Source: Erythrobacter sp. (lineage in GTDB: Bacteria > Pseudomonadota > Alphaproteobacteria > Sphingomonadales > Sphingomonadaceae). Taken from it: a stretch of DNA of 64,000 nt. Positions within the stretch are counted from its first letter, which is position 1. Each line of letters starts with the position of its first letter. Of the stretch, positions 49,981-58,757 are shown piece after piece. The stretch spans positions 1,850,001-1,914,000 of the forward strand of contig CP073261.1 of the NCBI GenBank assembly GCA_019739335.1. The letters are read 5' to 3'. A program made the translations under genes and the position numbers. The notes under the pieces were generated by a model. The model was not told where the DNA came from. It saw only the letters and a list, made by a program, of their open reading frames with translations, and made no database searches.

Positions 49981-52089
49981 ATGAAGGTTTCCACCATCAC
50001 CCTGCTTGCAGGCACTGCACTCTTCTCAGGCCAGGTTTCCGCGCAGGACGGCTCTCTGGAAGACGAACGCCGCCAGATCATCGTTTCCGGCGAACGCCTG
50101 CAAAGCGAAGGCGCAACCAAGACCACGGTTCCCGCAATCGAAGTGCCGCAGCCGGTGACGGTGATCCCGTCCGACCTCTACGAATTGCAGGGCGCGGTCT
50201 CGATTTCCGACACGCTCAACTATGTCGCCGGGGTGCACTCCAATCCCTATGGCCCCGACAGCCGGGTGGACGGCGGCTTCGTCCGCGGCGTCAACGCGCT
50301 GCAATTCCGCGACGGGATGCGCGACATTTTCAGCTTCTACGCCAGCATCCGTGCCGATCCTTACAATTTCGAACAGGTCGAGGTGCTGCGCGGGCCTTCG
50401 TCAGGCCTGTTCGGCGCGGGCTCGCTCGGCGGGATCATCAATCTTGTCTCCAAGACCCCGCAATTCACGCCGGAAGGCGAGGTATCGCTGAGGGTCGGTT
50501 CGTTCGACCGGCTGGAGGCGCTCGCCGATATCACCGGACCGGTCAGCGATACGCTCGCGGCGCGCGTGGTGGCGCGGGTGCGCGACAGCGGAACGCAGAC
50601 CGATTTCGTGCCCGATGACCGGATCATGGTCTCGCCCTCGCTCACCTGGGCACCGAGCATGGATACCGAACTTACACTGATCGGGCTGTATCAGGAGGAC
50701 GACGGCGGTTCGACCTCGCAGTTCCTGCCGCTGGTGGGCACGATCCTGCCCAATCCCAACGGCCAGCTGCCGGGCGACCTGTTCATCGGCAAGCCCGGCT
50801 GGGATCGCTACGACGGGCGCCTCTTGCAGGGCACCGCGCTGTTCACACAGCGGTTCGGCGAGAATGTCCGGCTGAACCTGCGCGGCCGCTATATCGACAG
50901 TGACCTGACCTACTTCACCCATTACCCCAACAGCTATTCGAACCCCGCCAATCCCTACGTGCTGTCCGGCACCAGCACGCCCGATCCGGACCAGCGGACC
51001 ATCGGCCTCTACGCCGATGGCTCGATTGCGGGGCTCGAAGTGGCTTCCAGCGACAACAATGTGCAAATCGACTTCAACACCGGCGCAAATATCGAGCATG
51101 TGCTGCTCGCAGGGGTCGACTATTCGTGGAGCCGCGTGCGCAAGCGCGGCGGCTTCGGGTTCGAATACATCGACATCTACGACATCGACTACGATGCGCT
51201 CAACGACTTCGGTGGCGGCCTGCCGCAGCCCGAAAGCGCCCGCGAGGACGTGACGACCGAGCAACTCGGCTTCTATGTGCAGGACCAGATTCGCTTTTTC
51301 GACCGGGTATCGCTGATGCTCGGCGCACGGCACGACAACGTGACCGTGGACAGCTTCGGCACCCGGACGATCGACACCAGCGCCACTTCTTTCCGCGCCG
51401 GGCTTATCGGCGAAGTGGTGCGCGGGGTCTCGCCCTTCGTCAGCTATACCGAGAGTTTCGAACCGATTGCCGGCACCGCCAGCGACGGCACCGCGTTCTC
51501 GCCGCTGCAGGGCAGCCAGTGGGAAGTGGGGGTGAAGATCCACCCGTTCGAAAACGCGCTGCTCACGCTGACCTATTACGATATCGACCAGACCGGGCGT
51601 CCTATCAGCGACGATTCCACAGCCGATCCGACCGACCGCGTGCAGGCGGGACGGAGCTTCTCGCGCGGCTTCGAGGCGGAGGGGAGTGTGCTGCTGCCGG
51701 GCAATTTCAACCTGCTGGTCAACTACAGCCACAATGAAGCGGAAATCGTCGGCACCGGGCGGCAACTCGACAATGTGCCAAAGGAAAACGCCTCGATCTG
51801 GCTCAGCCGCCCGTTCACGCTCTCCAGAGAGATCAGCCTGCTGCTGGGCGGCGGGGTGCGCTATGCCGGGGACAACGTCTCCTACGGCGCGGCCTTCCCT
51901 GACGGCTTGGTCACGCCCGGTCACACGCTGGTGGATGCAGTGGCGGAACTGCGCTGGAACGACTGGAGCCTCGGCGTCAATGCCACCAACCTGCTGGGGG
52001 AAGACTACTACTCCGCCTGCCTCGCGCGCGGCGATTGCTTCCAGGGCAATGAGCGCAATGTCTTCGCCACACTGACGCGGCGGTTCTGA
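49981..52089 (+). CDS. TonB-dependent siderophore receptor
   Basis: 702 residues from the ATG at 49981; in-frame upstream codons lack a signal. Signal peptide MKVSTITLLAGTALFSGQVSA, then the plug domain (TVPAIEVPQPVTVIPSDLYE; LNYVAGVHSNPYGPDSRVDG; VEVLRGPSSGLFGAGSLGG, the classic plug loop at about 138-156) and a 22-strand barrel ending FATLTRRF. The plug and the SYTESFEPIAGT barrel segment are of the FhuA/FoxA ferric-siderophore type. It starts an operon with a small membrane protein and a PepSY protein (1-base and short gaps). It imports Fe(III)-siderophore; the exact ligand is unknown. Confidence 0.9.
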   Translation: MKVSTITLLAGTALFSGQVSAQDGSLEDERRQIIVSGERLQSEGATKTTVPAIEVPQPVTVIPSDLYELQGAVSISDTLNYVAGVHSNPYGPDSRVDGGFVRGVNALQFRDGMRDIFSFYASIRADPYNFEQVEVLRGPSSGLFGAGSLGGIINLVSKTPQFTPEGEVSLRVGSFDRLEALADITGPVSDTLAARVVARVRDSGTQTDFVPDDRIMVSPSLTWAPSMDTELTLIGLYQEDDGGSTSQFLPLVGTILPNPNGQLPGDLFIGKPGWDRYDGRLLQGTALFTQRFGENVRLNLRGRYIDSDLTYFTHYPNSYSNPANPYVLSGTSTPDPDQRTIGLYADGSIAGLEVASSDNNVQIDFNTGANIEHVLLAGVDYSWSRVRKRGGFGFEYIDIYDIDYDALNDFGGGLPQPESAREDVTTEQLGFYVQDQIRFFDRVSLMLGARHDNVTVDSFGTRTIDTSATSFRAGLIGEVVRGVSPFVSYTESFEPIAGTASDGTAFSPLQGSQWEVGVKIHPFENALLTLTYYDIDQTGRPISDDSTADPTDRVQAGRSFSRGFEAEGSVLLPGNFNLLVNYSHNEAEIVGTGRQLDNVPKENASIWLSRPFTLSREISLLLGGGVRYAGDNVSYGAAFPDGLVTPGHTLVDAVAELRWNDWSLGVNATNLLGEDYYSACLARGDCFQGNERNVFATLTRRF

Positions 52090-52658
52090 TGGGCGGCCTG
52101 CTCTGGCCCGCCGCGCTTGCCGCCTTAGCCGGGATTACGGTGTTGCGATGGTCTTGGGCGCGCAAGCAGCGTTCGGCCGCTGCCAATCTGGCGGGCTGGA
52201 TGCTGCTGGGTGTCGCTGTTGTGCTGGCCGGAGCGGAAGCGGGGGCGTGGGGCATCTCGGTGGTCTCGCTGATCGCGATGGGCGCCGCGAGCCTGATGCT
52301 GGTGCATTCTGCCCTCCTCTCACCGCAAAGGGTTGTGGCGAAGCGCGCCAGCCAGCGGGTGGGAATGCTGCCCGAACCGGGCGAGGACAAGCGTCTGGGC
52401 GCGCGGCTGGCGACTTTCCTGATCGTGGTGCTGGGCGGCTTCGTTGCTTCGCTTGCGCTCGGCATCGGCCTGCGCGCGGTGGCCATGCTGCTGGGCATGG
52501 GAGAGCCGGACGCCAATGCCACCGCGCTGTTTGTCGTGCCGATCGCATGGGGCGTGCTGGCCACAGTGCTGCTGATGCAGACTAAGCGGCGCGCGCAGAT
52601 CACCACCATCGCTATCGCCGGGCTGCTGATCGTGCCCGCCATGCTTGCAGGGAGCTGA
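52089..52658 (+). CDS. Small membrane protein of the iron-uptake operon
   Basis: 189 residues with about five membrane segments; the ATG overlaps the receptor stop by one base (TGATG). No named domain. Segments: an N-terminal helix, a pair around VVLAGAEAGAWGISVVSLIA, a basic loop (SPQRVVAKRASQRVG), and two more helices. Proteins of this kind often sit between siderophore receptors and PepSY proteins in Sphingomonadales, so a role in inner-membrane reduction or transport is inferred from position only. Confidence 0.65.
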   Translation: MGGLLWPAALAALAGITVLRWSWARKQRSAAANLAGWMLLGVAVVLAGAEAGAWGISVVSLIAMGAASLMLVHSALLSPQRVVAKRASQRVGMLPEPGEDKRLGARLATFLIVVLGGFVASLALGIGLRAVAMLLGMGEPDANATALFVVPIAWGVLATVLLMQTKRRAQITTIAIAGLLIVPAMLAGS

Positions 52659-52662
52659 CGCC

Positions 52663-53979
52663 ATGAACCTCGCTATCGAACCCGGCACGGTGAAGCGCGG
52701 CCTTTCCGCGCACGCGGCCATCGGCCTGCTCGCCGGAGCGCTGCTCTACCTCGTCTGCCTGTCGGGCACCGTGCTGGTGCTGTATGAGGAATGGCAGAGG
52801 TTCGAGCAGCCTGCCGCACCCGAAATGTCCGCCATCGCGCCCGCCGCAGTGCAGCGCGCCGTCACCGAAGTGATGGCGCAGGAAGCGGCAGCCGGAGAGT
52901 CGCTCACCACGCACCTCTATGTCCACATGCCGACCGGGGAACTGCCGCGCGCCACGCTTACCACGGATACACAGGCCTTCCACCTCAACCCGGACGGCTC
53001 GCGCGCGGTGCCGGAGGAGAACGCCTGGTCCGAATTCCTCTACGGCCTGCACTATACGTTCAATCTGCCCACGCTGGTGGGCATTACCATCGTCGGCATT
53101 CTGGGCGCGCTGATGCTGGCGCTGGCGATAACCGGAGTGATGGCGCACCCGCGGATATTTCGCGATGCCTTCCGCCTGCGTGCTCGATCCACAGGGGGCG
53201 TGGCGCTCGCGGACTGGCACAACCGGCTGAGCGTCTGGACCCTGCCGTTCTCGTTGGCGCTAGCGCTGACGGGGGCGGTGATCGGGCTGGCGACTGTCAC
53301 CGCCTATGCGCTCGCCTGGACGAATTATGGCGGCGACGTGGAAGCGGTCTACGCCCCGATTTTTGGGGAGGAAATGGAAGGGGAAAGCCCGCCCGAGACA
53401 TTGCCCGATGTCGCAGCCGCACTGGATTACATGGCGGAAGAACATCCCGGCATCTTCGTGTCCTATGCCATCCTCCATGACCCCGGCACGCCCGCCCAGC
53501 ACGTGCAGATTGTCGGCGGGCACGAGCAGCGGCTGATCTTCGGCGAGTATTATATGTTTGCGCCAGACGGCAGCTTCCACGGCACCGCAGGCATGGCCGA
53601 TGGCGCGCTGGGTCAGCAGGCCGCGGCGAGCATCTACAGCCTGCACTTCGGCGATTACGGCGGCTTGCCGGTGAAGATCGCCTATATCGTCTTCGGTCTT
53701 GCGCTGACCGTGGTGAGCGCGACGGGGGTATACATCTGGCTCGGCAAGCGCCGCCGCCGCGGCATCGTGGAACCGCGCCTTGCCGCACTGTGGGGCGCGG
53801 TGGTCTGGGGATCGCCGCTCGCTCTCGCCCTGACCCTGGCGGTGCGGCTGGTGGCGGGGAACGACGCACCGTTTACCGCCATCTTCTGGATCGCGCTTGC
53901 GGTGATGCTGCTGGTGGCAGGCTGGCGACCGCATTGGATCAGTCGCGGGGCGGACCTGCCTGCCACCGCTGCTGGTTGA
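52663..53979 (+). CDS. PepSY-associated membrane protein (iron-regulated, reductase-like)
   Basis: 438 residues from the ATG at 52663, with GGGAG upstream. The N-terminal helix (HAAIGLLAGALLYLVCLSGTVLVLYEEWQRFEQP) is diagnostic for PepSY_TM proteins. Further helices lie around 135-160, 195-220, 345-370 and 390-420, and a periplasmic domain with PepSY character lies between. Relatives are induced by iron limitation and may reduce ferric siderophores in the periplasm (family inference). It is third in the operon with the siderophore receptor. Confidence 0.85.
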   Translation: MNLAIEPGTVKRGLSAHAAIGLLAGALLYLVCLSGTVLVLYEEWQRFEQPAAPEMSAIAPAAVQRAVTEVMAQEAAAGESLTTHLYVHMPTGELPRATLTTDTQAFHLNPDGSRAVPEENAWSEFLYGLHYTFNLPTLVGITIVGILGALMLALAITGVMAHPRIFRDAFRLRARSTGGVALADWHNRLSVWTLPFSLALALTGAVIGLATVTAYALAWTNYGGDVEAVYAPIFGEEMEGESPPETLPDVAAALDYMAEEHPGIFVSYAILHDPGTPAQHVQIVGGHEQRLIFGEYYMFAPDGSFHGTAGMADGALGQQAAASIYSLHFGDYGGLPVKIAYIVFGLALTVVSATGVYIWLGKRRRRGIVEPRLAALWGAVVWGSPLALALTLAVRLVAGNDAPFTAIFWIALAVMLLVAGWRPHWISRGADLPATAAG

Positions 53980-54033
53980 AGCGGGTGAGAGCGATGGCAT
54001 CGGCACCAGCCTTGCGATAAGGCTGGCGCGACA

Positions 54034-54594
54034 ATGGCCCCGTTCTTCCTCAGCTTTCTGGCAGTGGCCCTGGCGATGCTTGCCGGACGCGAAGCGGTGC
54101 GCGTGTCCCGCTTCGCCGCTGCGGGCGCAAATGTGGGCGCCTTGCTGGCGCTGGTTGCATTGGCGGCGGTGGCGGGATGCGCGCTGGCGGCCTGGCTGGC
54201 GGGGAACTTCGCCGAACTGCTCGGCCCGAAACAGCAGAGCTGGTTCGTCGCTGCGGCACTGGTGATGGCAGGGCTGGAAGTGATCTTCCTCGACGCGCCC
54301 AAGGCTCCGCGCGAGCCGACGCAATCGCTTGGTGCGCTGGCGCTGGTGCTGTTCGCCGGGGTGCTGGCCGATGCGAGCGGGCTGCTGGTGCTCTCGCTCA
54401 GCGTAGCCACGGGTGCGCCGATGCTGGCGGCAGCAGGCGGCGGGCTCGGCGCGGCGATGGTGCTGGGGATGGCAGCACTGGCGGGTGGTGACTGGGAAAA
54501 AGTGCCGCGTCAGCCCCTGCGCTGGGTGGTTGGCGGGTCGCTTTTGGCTGGAGCATTCATCGTCGCGCTTTTCCCACCAGGGACGCTTCAGTAA
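54034..54594 (+). CDS. Hypothetical membrane protein
   Basis: 186 residues with about six short hydrophobic segments and small-residue-rich helices (ALAAVAGCALAAWLAG). No catalytic motif. The two-halves layout recalls TMEM165/UPF0016 cation transporters, but the diagnostic E-x-G-D-(K/R)-T motifs are not visible, so it is left unnamed. It lies 55 bases after the PepSY gene on the same strand and 90 bases before dps. A role in metal handling is possible from context alone. Confidence 0.6.
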   Translation: MAPFFLSFLAVALAMLAGREAVRVSRFAAAGANVGALLALVALAAVAGCALAAWLAGNFAELLGPKQQSWFVAAALVMAGLEVIFLDAPKAPREPTQSLGALALVLFAGVLADASGLLVLSLSVATGAPMLAAAGGGLGAAMVLGMAALAGGDWEKVPRQPLRWVVGGSLLAGAFIVALFPPGTLQ

Positions 54595-54685
54595 TCGCAT
54601 ATGGCGATTACTCTAACGCCAAACTATCCTGCAACCTTGCATCCGTTCAGCCGTTGGATAACTGTAGACGCAGGAGGAAAAACTC

Positions 54686-55147
54686 ATGGCAAAAACTGGC
54701 GACAATTCGAAAACCGCACTGATCGAGGGACTGAACGGCTTGCTGGCCGATCATCTGGCGCTGTTTTTCAAGACCAAGAACTTTCACTGGCATGTGACCG
54801 GACCGCGCTTTCGCGATCTGCACTTGATGTTCGACGAACAGGCCATCGCCATCCGGGACCAGATCGACCTGATCGGTGAACGGGTGCGCAAGAACGGAGC
54901 GATGACGCTGACCTCGATCGGTTCGGTCGCGGCGGCTACGCAGATCAAGGATCAGGACGACACCTCGCTTTCCGCCGAAAAGATGGTCAAGGAACTGCGG
55001 GACGACAATCGCAAACTGGTCGAACGGCTGAAAGAGCTGAAAAAGCATGCCGAGGCGGCAGGCGACAATGCCACCGATGGGATGATTGATGACTGGACCG
55101 ACATGGCCGAGGAGCGCGTGTGGTTCCTTGAATCGACGCTGAAGTAG
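54686..55147 (+). CDS. dps: Dps-like DNA-protecting ferritin
   Basis: 153 residues with the Dps ferroxidase motif: KNFHWHVTGPRFRDLHLMFDEQ (His near 34 and 36, Asp near 47, Glu near 51). These residues at subunit interfaces oxidise Fe(II) with peroxide. The N-terminal tail is short with one Lys-rich patch. The start ATG has GGAGGA upstream. It lies next to the siderophore operon, so iron uptake and iron storage/protection genes adjoin. No OxyR or Fur site was recognised. Confidence 0.93.
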   Translation: MAKTGDNSKTALIEGLNGLLADHLALFFKTKNFHWHVTGPRFRDLHLMFDEQAIAIRDQIDLIGERVRKNGAMTLTSIGSVAAATQIKDQDDTSLSAEKMVKELRDDNRKLVERLKELKKHAEAAGDNATDGMIDDWTDMAEERVWFLESTLK

Positions 55148-55221
55148 GCCGATTTCCGCATGGGTGTTGCAACCGCCGCTCGGCTATCGCCCTGTGGCGG
55201 TTATGCGTTATGGGGTACCGC

Positions 55222-55842
55222 ATGGCCGATATCGACATCATTGAAAATGCAACCGACGTTGAGATTGCGGACTTCCTGCACCGCTATCTCGTGGCCAAGC
55301 TGGCCGCAAGCGATGCCCCGCTCGCTATTAGCGTCCCCGGCGGATCGACCCCCTTCCCGATCCTCGAAGCGCTGACCCAATCGGGCCTCGACTGGCGTCG
55401 CATCACCGTCTGGCCGGGGGACGACCGCGTGGTGCCGGAGGATCACCCTGCCAGCAACACCGGCAAGATCCGCACGCTGCTAGAGCCTGCCGGGGCCGAA
55501 GTGGTCACGCTGACCACGATGGAGCAGGTGCCACGCTTCGCGCTTGTGTGGCTGGGGATGGGCGCGGACGGGCACATTGCCTCGCTGTTCCCCAACACCG
55601 ATCCGCAGGTGGACGATCCGCAGGCCATCCGCCGCCTCACACCCGATCCGCTGCCGCCCGAAGCGCCGTTCGACCGGATCACCCTGACTCTTCCGGCGCT
55701 GCTTGCCAGTGATGCGCTGATGTTCGTGATCCGGGGCGAGGACAAGCGGGCGGTGTTCGATGCGGCGGTGCGCGGCGAGCACGATCTGCCTATTGCCCGG
55801 CTGTTGGGTGCGGCAACACAGCAGGTGACATGCTTCACCTGA
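55222..55842 (+). CDS. pgl: 6-phosphogluconolactonase
   Basis: 206 residues from the ATG at 55222, after GGGG (an ATG at 55210 gives four more residues). NagB/RpiA-like fold: ISVPGGSTPFPILEAL (about 36-51), VWPGDDRVVPEDHPASN (about 66-82), WLGMGADGHIASLFPNT (about 113-129, with the catalytic Asp/His) and the C-terminal RGEDKRAVFDAA. It hydrolyses 6-phosphogluconolactone in the oxidative pentose-phosphate/Entner-Doudoroff entry. It lacks zwf/edd neighbours. The 3' end overlaps the Nudix gene by 13 bases. Confidence 0.9.
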   Translation: MADIDIIENATDVEIADFLHRYLVAKLAASDAPLAISVPGGSTPFPILEALTQSGLDWRRITVWPGDDRVVPEDHPASNTGKIRTLLEPAGAEVVTLTTMEQVPRFALVWLGMGADGHIASLFPNTDPQVDDPQAIRRLTPDPLPPEAPFDRITLTLPALLASDALMFVIRGEDKRAVFDAAVRGEHDLPIARLLGAATQQVTCFT

Positions 55843-56297
55843 TCCCCGCCCCGCTGCACCGGCTGGGATTACGGATTGCCCACGCGCTGCGCCAGCGGCT
55901 TCGGAGGCTGACCCGCCCTGATATCGCCGGGGTGGCGGTAATGCTGGAAGACGGCGATGGCCGGGTGTTGCTGGTGCGGCATAGCTACGGCCCACGAGGC
56001 TGGTCCCTTCCCGGTGGCGGGCTGGGGAAGGGTGAAAACCCTGTCGAAGCGGCACGGCGCGAAATGCGCGAGGAACTGGGGTGCGAACTGGAGGCGGTGA
56101 AATGCGTGCTGGTGGCGCAGGAAGTGCTCTCCGGAGCGCCGCATACTGCTCATGTCTTTACCGCCCGCCCGCTCAGCGAACCTCGCGCCGACCAGCGTGA
56201 GATCGATGCCTTGCGCTGGATTGTCCGTGACGAGCTGGCGCAAGCGGACCTGACGCGGGTCACGCGGCGGCGGCTGGGGGAGCTTGGACTGCTATAG
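55830..56297 (+). CDS. Nudix hydrolase
   Basis: 155 residues with the full Nudix box GGGLGKGENPVEAARREMRE, then ELG at about residues 64-86 (G-x5-E-x7-R-E-U-x-E-E-x-G). A leading basic helix (RIAHALRQRLRRLTRPD) precedes the fold. The substrate class (dNTP sanitation, ADP-ribose, other) cannot be told. It overlaps pgl by 13 bases and converges with dinB (6-base overlap). Confidence 0.9.
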   Translation: MLHLIPAPLHRLGLRIAHALRQRLRRLTRPDIAGVAVMLEDGDGRVLLVRHSYGPRGWSLPGGGLGKGENPVEAARREMREELGCELEAVKCVLVAQEVLSGAPHTAHVFTARPLSEPRADQREIDALRWIVRDELAQADLTRVTRRRLGELGLL

Positions 56298-57410
56298 CAG
56301 CGAAAGCTGCGCATCCTCCCTTGCCGGTTCCTCGACCCCGTCACGCTCCAGATTGCTCAGCGTCAGCCCCATCAGCCGGATCGGCATCGGCAAGGGCAAT
56401 TCCGCCGCCAGCAGCTCGTGCGCGATTCCCGCGAATTGTGCCTTGCCCTCCACCGCGCGGTCGAGCGAGCGGGCGCGGGTCATCTGCTGGAAGTCGGTGA
56501 ACTTCAGCTTCAGCGTCACCGTGCGCCCTTTCGCCTGCTTCTCGGCAATCCGCTCCCACACGATCTCGACAATATCGTCCAGAGTCGCCCGCAGCGCGCT
56601 GCCGCTGGCAATATCCTCCCCGAAAGTGCGCTCCCCGCCGATCGACTTGCGCAGGCGGTTGGCGCGGACCGGACGCAGGTCTATCCCGCGCGCGGCGCGG
56701 AACAGGTATTCGCCGAAGCTGCCGAACTGCGCGCGCAGCCATGCTGCATCTTTCGCTGCAAGATCGGCGCCCGTTTCGATTCCCAGCCGCGCCATCTTCT
56801 CCGCACCCTTCGGGCCGATCCCGTGAAAGCGCCGGACCGGGAGCGACTGAACGAATGCCGCGCCTTCGCCGGGGCGGATCACGCAAAGGCCGTCGGGCTT
56901 GTTCTGGTCGCTCGCCAGCTTGGCGAGGAACTTGTTGTAGCTCACCCCGGCGCTGGCGGTCAATTGCGTCTGCTCACGGATCGCCCTGCGGATAGCCTGC
57001 GCGATGGCGGTGGCGCTGCCGATGCCGTGGATATCCTCGGTCACGTCGAGATAGGCCTCGTCGAGGCTCAAGGGTTCGACGTGCGGGGTGTGATGGTGGA
57101 AGATCGCCCGGATCTGCCGCGAGACTTCCTGATAGACATCGAACCGCGCCTTGCAGAAGATCAGATCGGGGCACAGCCGCTTCGCAGTGACCGAGGGCAT
57201 GGCACTCCGCACCCCGAATTGCCGCGCTTCGTAACTCGCCGCCGCCACCACTCCGCGCCCGCTCGATCCGCCCACCGCCACCGGCTTGCCGCGCAGGTCC
57301 GGATTGTCGCGCTGCTCGACGCTGGCGAAGAAGGCATCCATATCGACATGGATGATCTTGCGCAGGCCCTGCTGCGCCTCGTCACCATTGTCGTCGTCCG
57401 GATTCGCCAT
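56292..57410 (-). CDS. dinB: DNA polymerase IV
   Basis: 372-residue Y-family translesion polymerase. Palm motifs IHVDMDAFFASVEQ (catalytic Asp near residues 19 and 21) and EPLSLDEAYLDV (Asp/Glu near 118-119), the YNKFLAKLASD and GIGPKGAEKM helix-hairpin-helix thumb, and a little-finger domain ending with LTLSNLERDGVEEP. The C-terminal beta-clamp-binding motif is probably DAQLSLL, the classic QLxLL form. SOS-dependent expression is family knowledge; no LexA box was recognised upstream. Confidence 0.93.
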   Translation of the reverse strand: MANPDDDNGDEAQQGLRKIIHVDMDAFFASVEQRDNPDLRGKPVAVGGSSGRGVVAAASYEARQFGVRSAMPSVTAKRLCPDLIFCKARFDVYQEVSRQIRAIFHHHTPHVEPLSLDEAYLDVTEDIHGIGSATAIAQAIRRAIREQTQLTASAGVSYNKFLAKLASDQNKPDGLCVIRPGEGAAFVQSLPVRRFHGIGPKGAEKMARLGIETGADLAAKDAAWLRAQFGSFGEYLFRAARGIDLRPVRANRLRKSIGGERTFGEDIASGSALRATLDDIVEIVWERIAEKQAKGRTVTLKLKFTDFQQMTRARSLDRAVEGKAQFAGIAHELLAAELPLPMPIRLMGLTLSNLERDGVEEPAREDAQLSLL

Positions 57411-57500
57411 CTGTTCCGTTCTATAGCGCTCCTACCGCTGTTGGGGGAGAGATTGACTTAATCCTTTTCTAGGCTGGGCCGCGCGGCTAGGCCAACTGCA

Positions 57501-58757
57501 ATGTCCGCAGTAAATTCCTCCCCAATCGACTCGTTGCCCCTGGGCAAGCGCGAGCTGATTGCGCTGCTGGCGCTGCTGATGAGCCTGAACGCGCTATCGA
57601 TCGATGCGATGTTGCCCGCGCTGGCGGACATGGCCCGCGAACTGGGCGCGGCGGACGGAAACGACCGGCAGCTGATCGTTGCAGTTTATACCATCACCAT
57701 GGGCATCGGCTGCCTGGTGCCGGGCAGTTTTGCCGACCGCTTCGGCCGCCGCCCGATCATCCTGCTGGCGCTGGCGGCCTTTGCCGGGCTGTCGCTGGTG
57801 ACGGCCCTGCTGACCGATTTCACCGCCATGCTCGCGGTGCGCGGAGTGACCGGGCTGCTCGCCGCCGGGCTGATGGTCGCCCCCGTGGCGGTGGTGCGCG
57901 ATCTCTACGAAGGCGACGGCATGGCCCGGCTGATGAGCCTGATCTCGGCGGTGTTCATTACCGTGCCGGTGATCGCGCCGAGCCTGGGGCAGGCGATCCT
58001 GCTGGTGGCAGGCTGGCGATGGATCTTCGTCGCGCTTTCGGCCGTCAGCGCGCTCGCAGCGGTGTGGGTCTGGTTCCGCCTGCCCGAAACCTTGGCGAAG
58101 GAGAACGTGCAGCTCGTCAACGTGCCGATCATCGCCCGCAACATGCGGATGGCGCTGATGAACCGCGCGGCCATCGGCTATGTGCTCGGTTCCATGCTGC
58201 TGATGGGCAGCGTGTTCGGTTACGTCAACTCGGCGCAGCAACTGTTCCAGCAGCATTTCGGCGTGGGAGAACTGTTCCCGGTAGTATTCGGCGGCACGGC
58301 GGCGATGATGGCGGTGAGCAACATTGCCAATTCGCGCATCGTCATGCGCTTCGGCGCGCGGCGGGTTTCGCATTTCGGGGTGATCGTGTTCGTGGTGGTG
58401 AGCGCGGTGCAGGTCTGGTCTTCCTACGCCCACCCGCAGAGCCTGCCGTGGTTCATCGGGTTGATGAGCATCAACCTGGCACTGCTCGGCTTTCTCGGCG
58501 CGAATTTCGGCTCGATCGCCATGCAGCCCTTCGCGCAGATCGCCGGCGCGGCCTCAAGCGTGCAGACCTTCCTGCGCATGTTCGGTGCGGCGATGGTGGG
58601 GGCGGTGATCGGGCAAAGCTATGACGGATCCGCGGTGCCGTTTGCCTGGTCGCTGCTGATCTGCTCCTCCTGCGCGCTGCTGCTGGTGCTTTTCAGCGAG
58701 CGCGGGCGACTGTTCCGCCGCTTCCACACCGGGCCACGCCAGCGGGTGGTGCCATGA
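57501..58757 (+). CDS. Bcr/CflA-type MFS drug transporter
   Basis: 418 residues with 12 membrane segments. Marks of the Bcr/CflA (DHA1) group include the start LMSLNALSIDAMLPAL (helix 1), motif A GSFADRFGRRPI (about 77-88), RGVTGLLAAGLMVAPVAVVRDLYE (motif near helix 4) and PSLGQAILLVAGWRWIF. It exports drugs, sulfonamides, bicyclomycin or possibly metabolites. The 3' end overlaps glpD by 4 bases (ATGA), an unusual partner suggesting co-transcription. Confidence 0.9.
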   Translation: MSAVNSSPIDSLPLGKRELIALLALLMSLNALSIDAMLPALADMARELGAADGNDRQLIVAVYTITMGIGCLVPGSFADRFGRRPIILLALAAFAGLSLVTALLTDFTAMLAVRGVTGLLAAGLMVAPVAVVRDLYEGDGMARLMSLISAVFITVPVIAPSLGQAILLVAGWRWIFVALSAVSALAAVWVWFRLPETLAKENVQLVNVPIIARNMRMALMNRAAIGYVLGSMLLMGSVFGYVNSAQQLFQQHFGVGELFPVVFGGTAAMMAVSNIANSRIVMRFGARRVSHFGVIVFVVVSAVQVWSSYAHPQSLPWFIGLMSINLALLGFLGANFGSIAMQPFAQIAGAASSVQTFLRMFGAAMVGAVIGQSYDGSAVPFAWSLLICSSCALLLVLFSERGRLFRRFHTGPRQRVVP

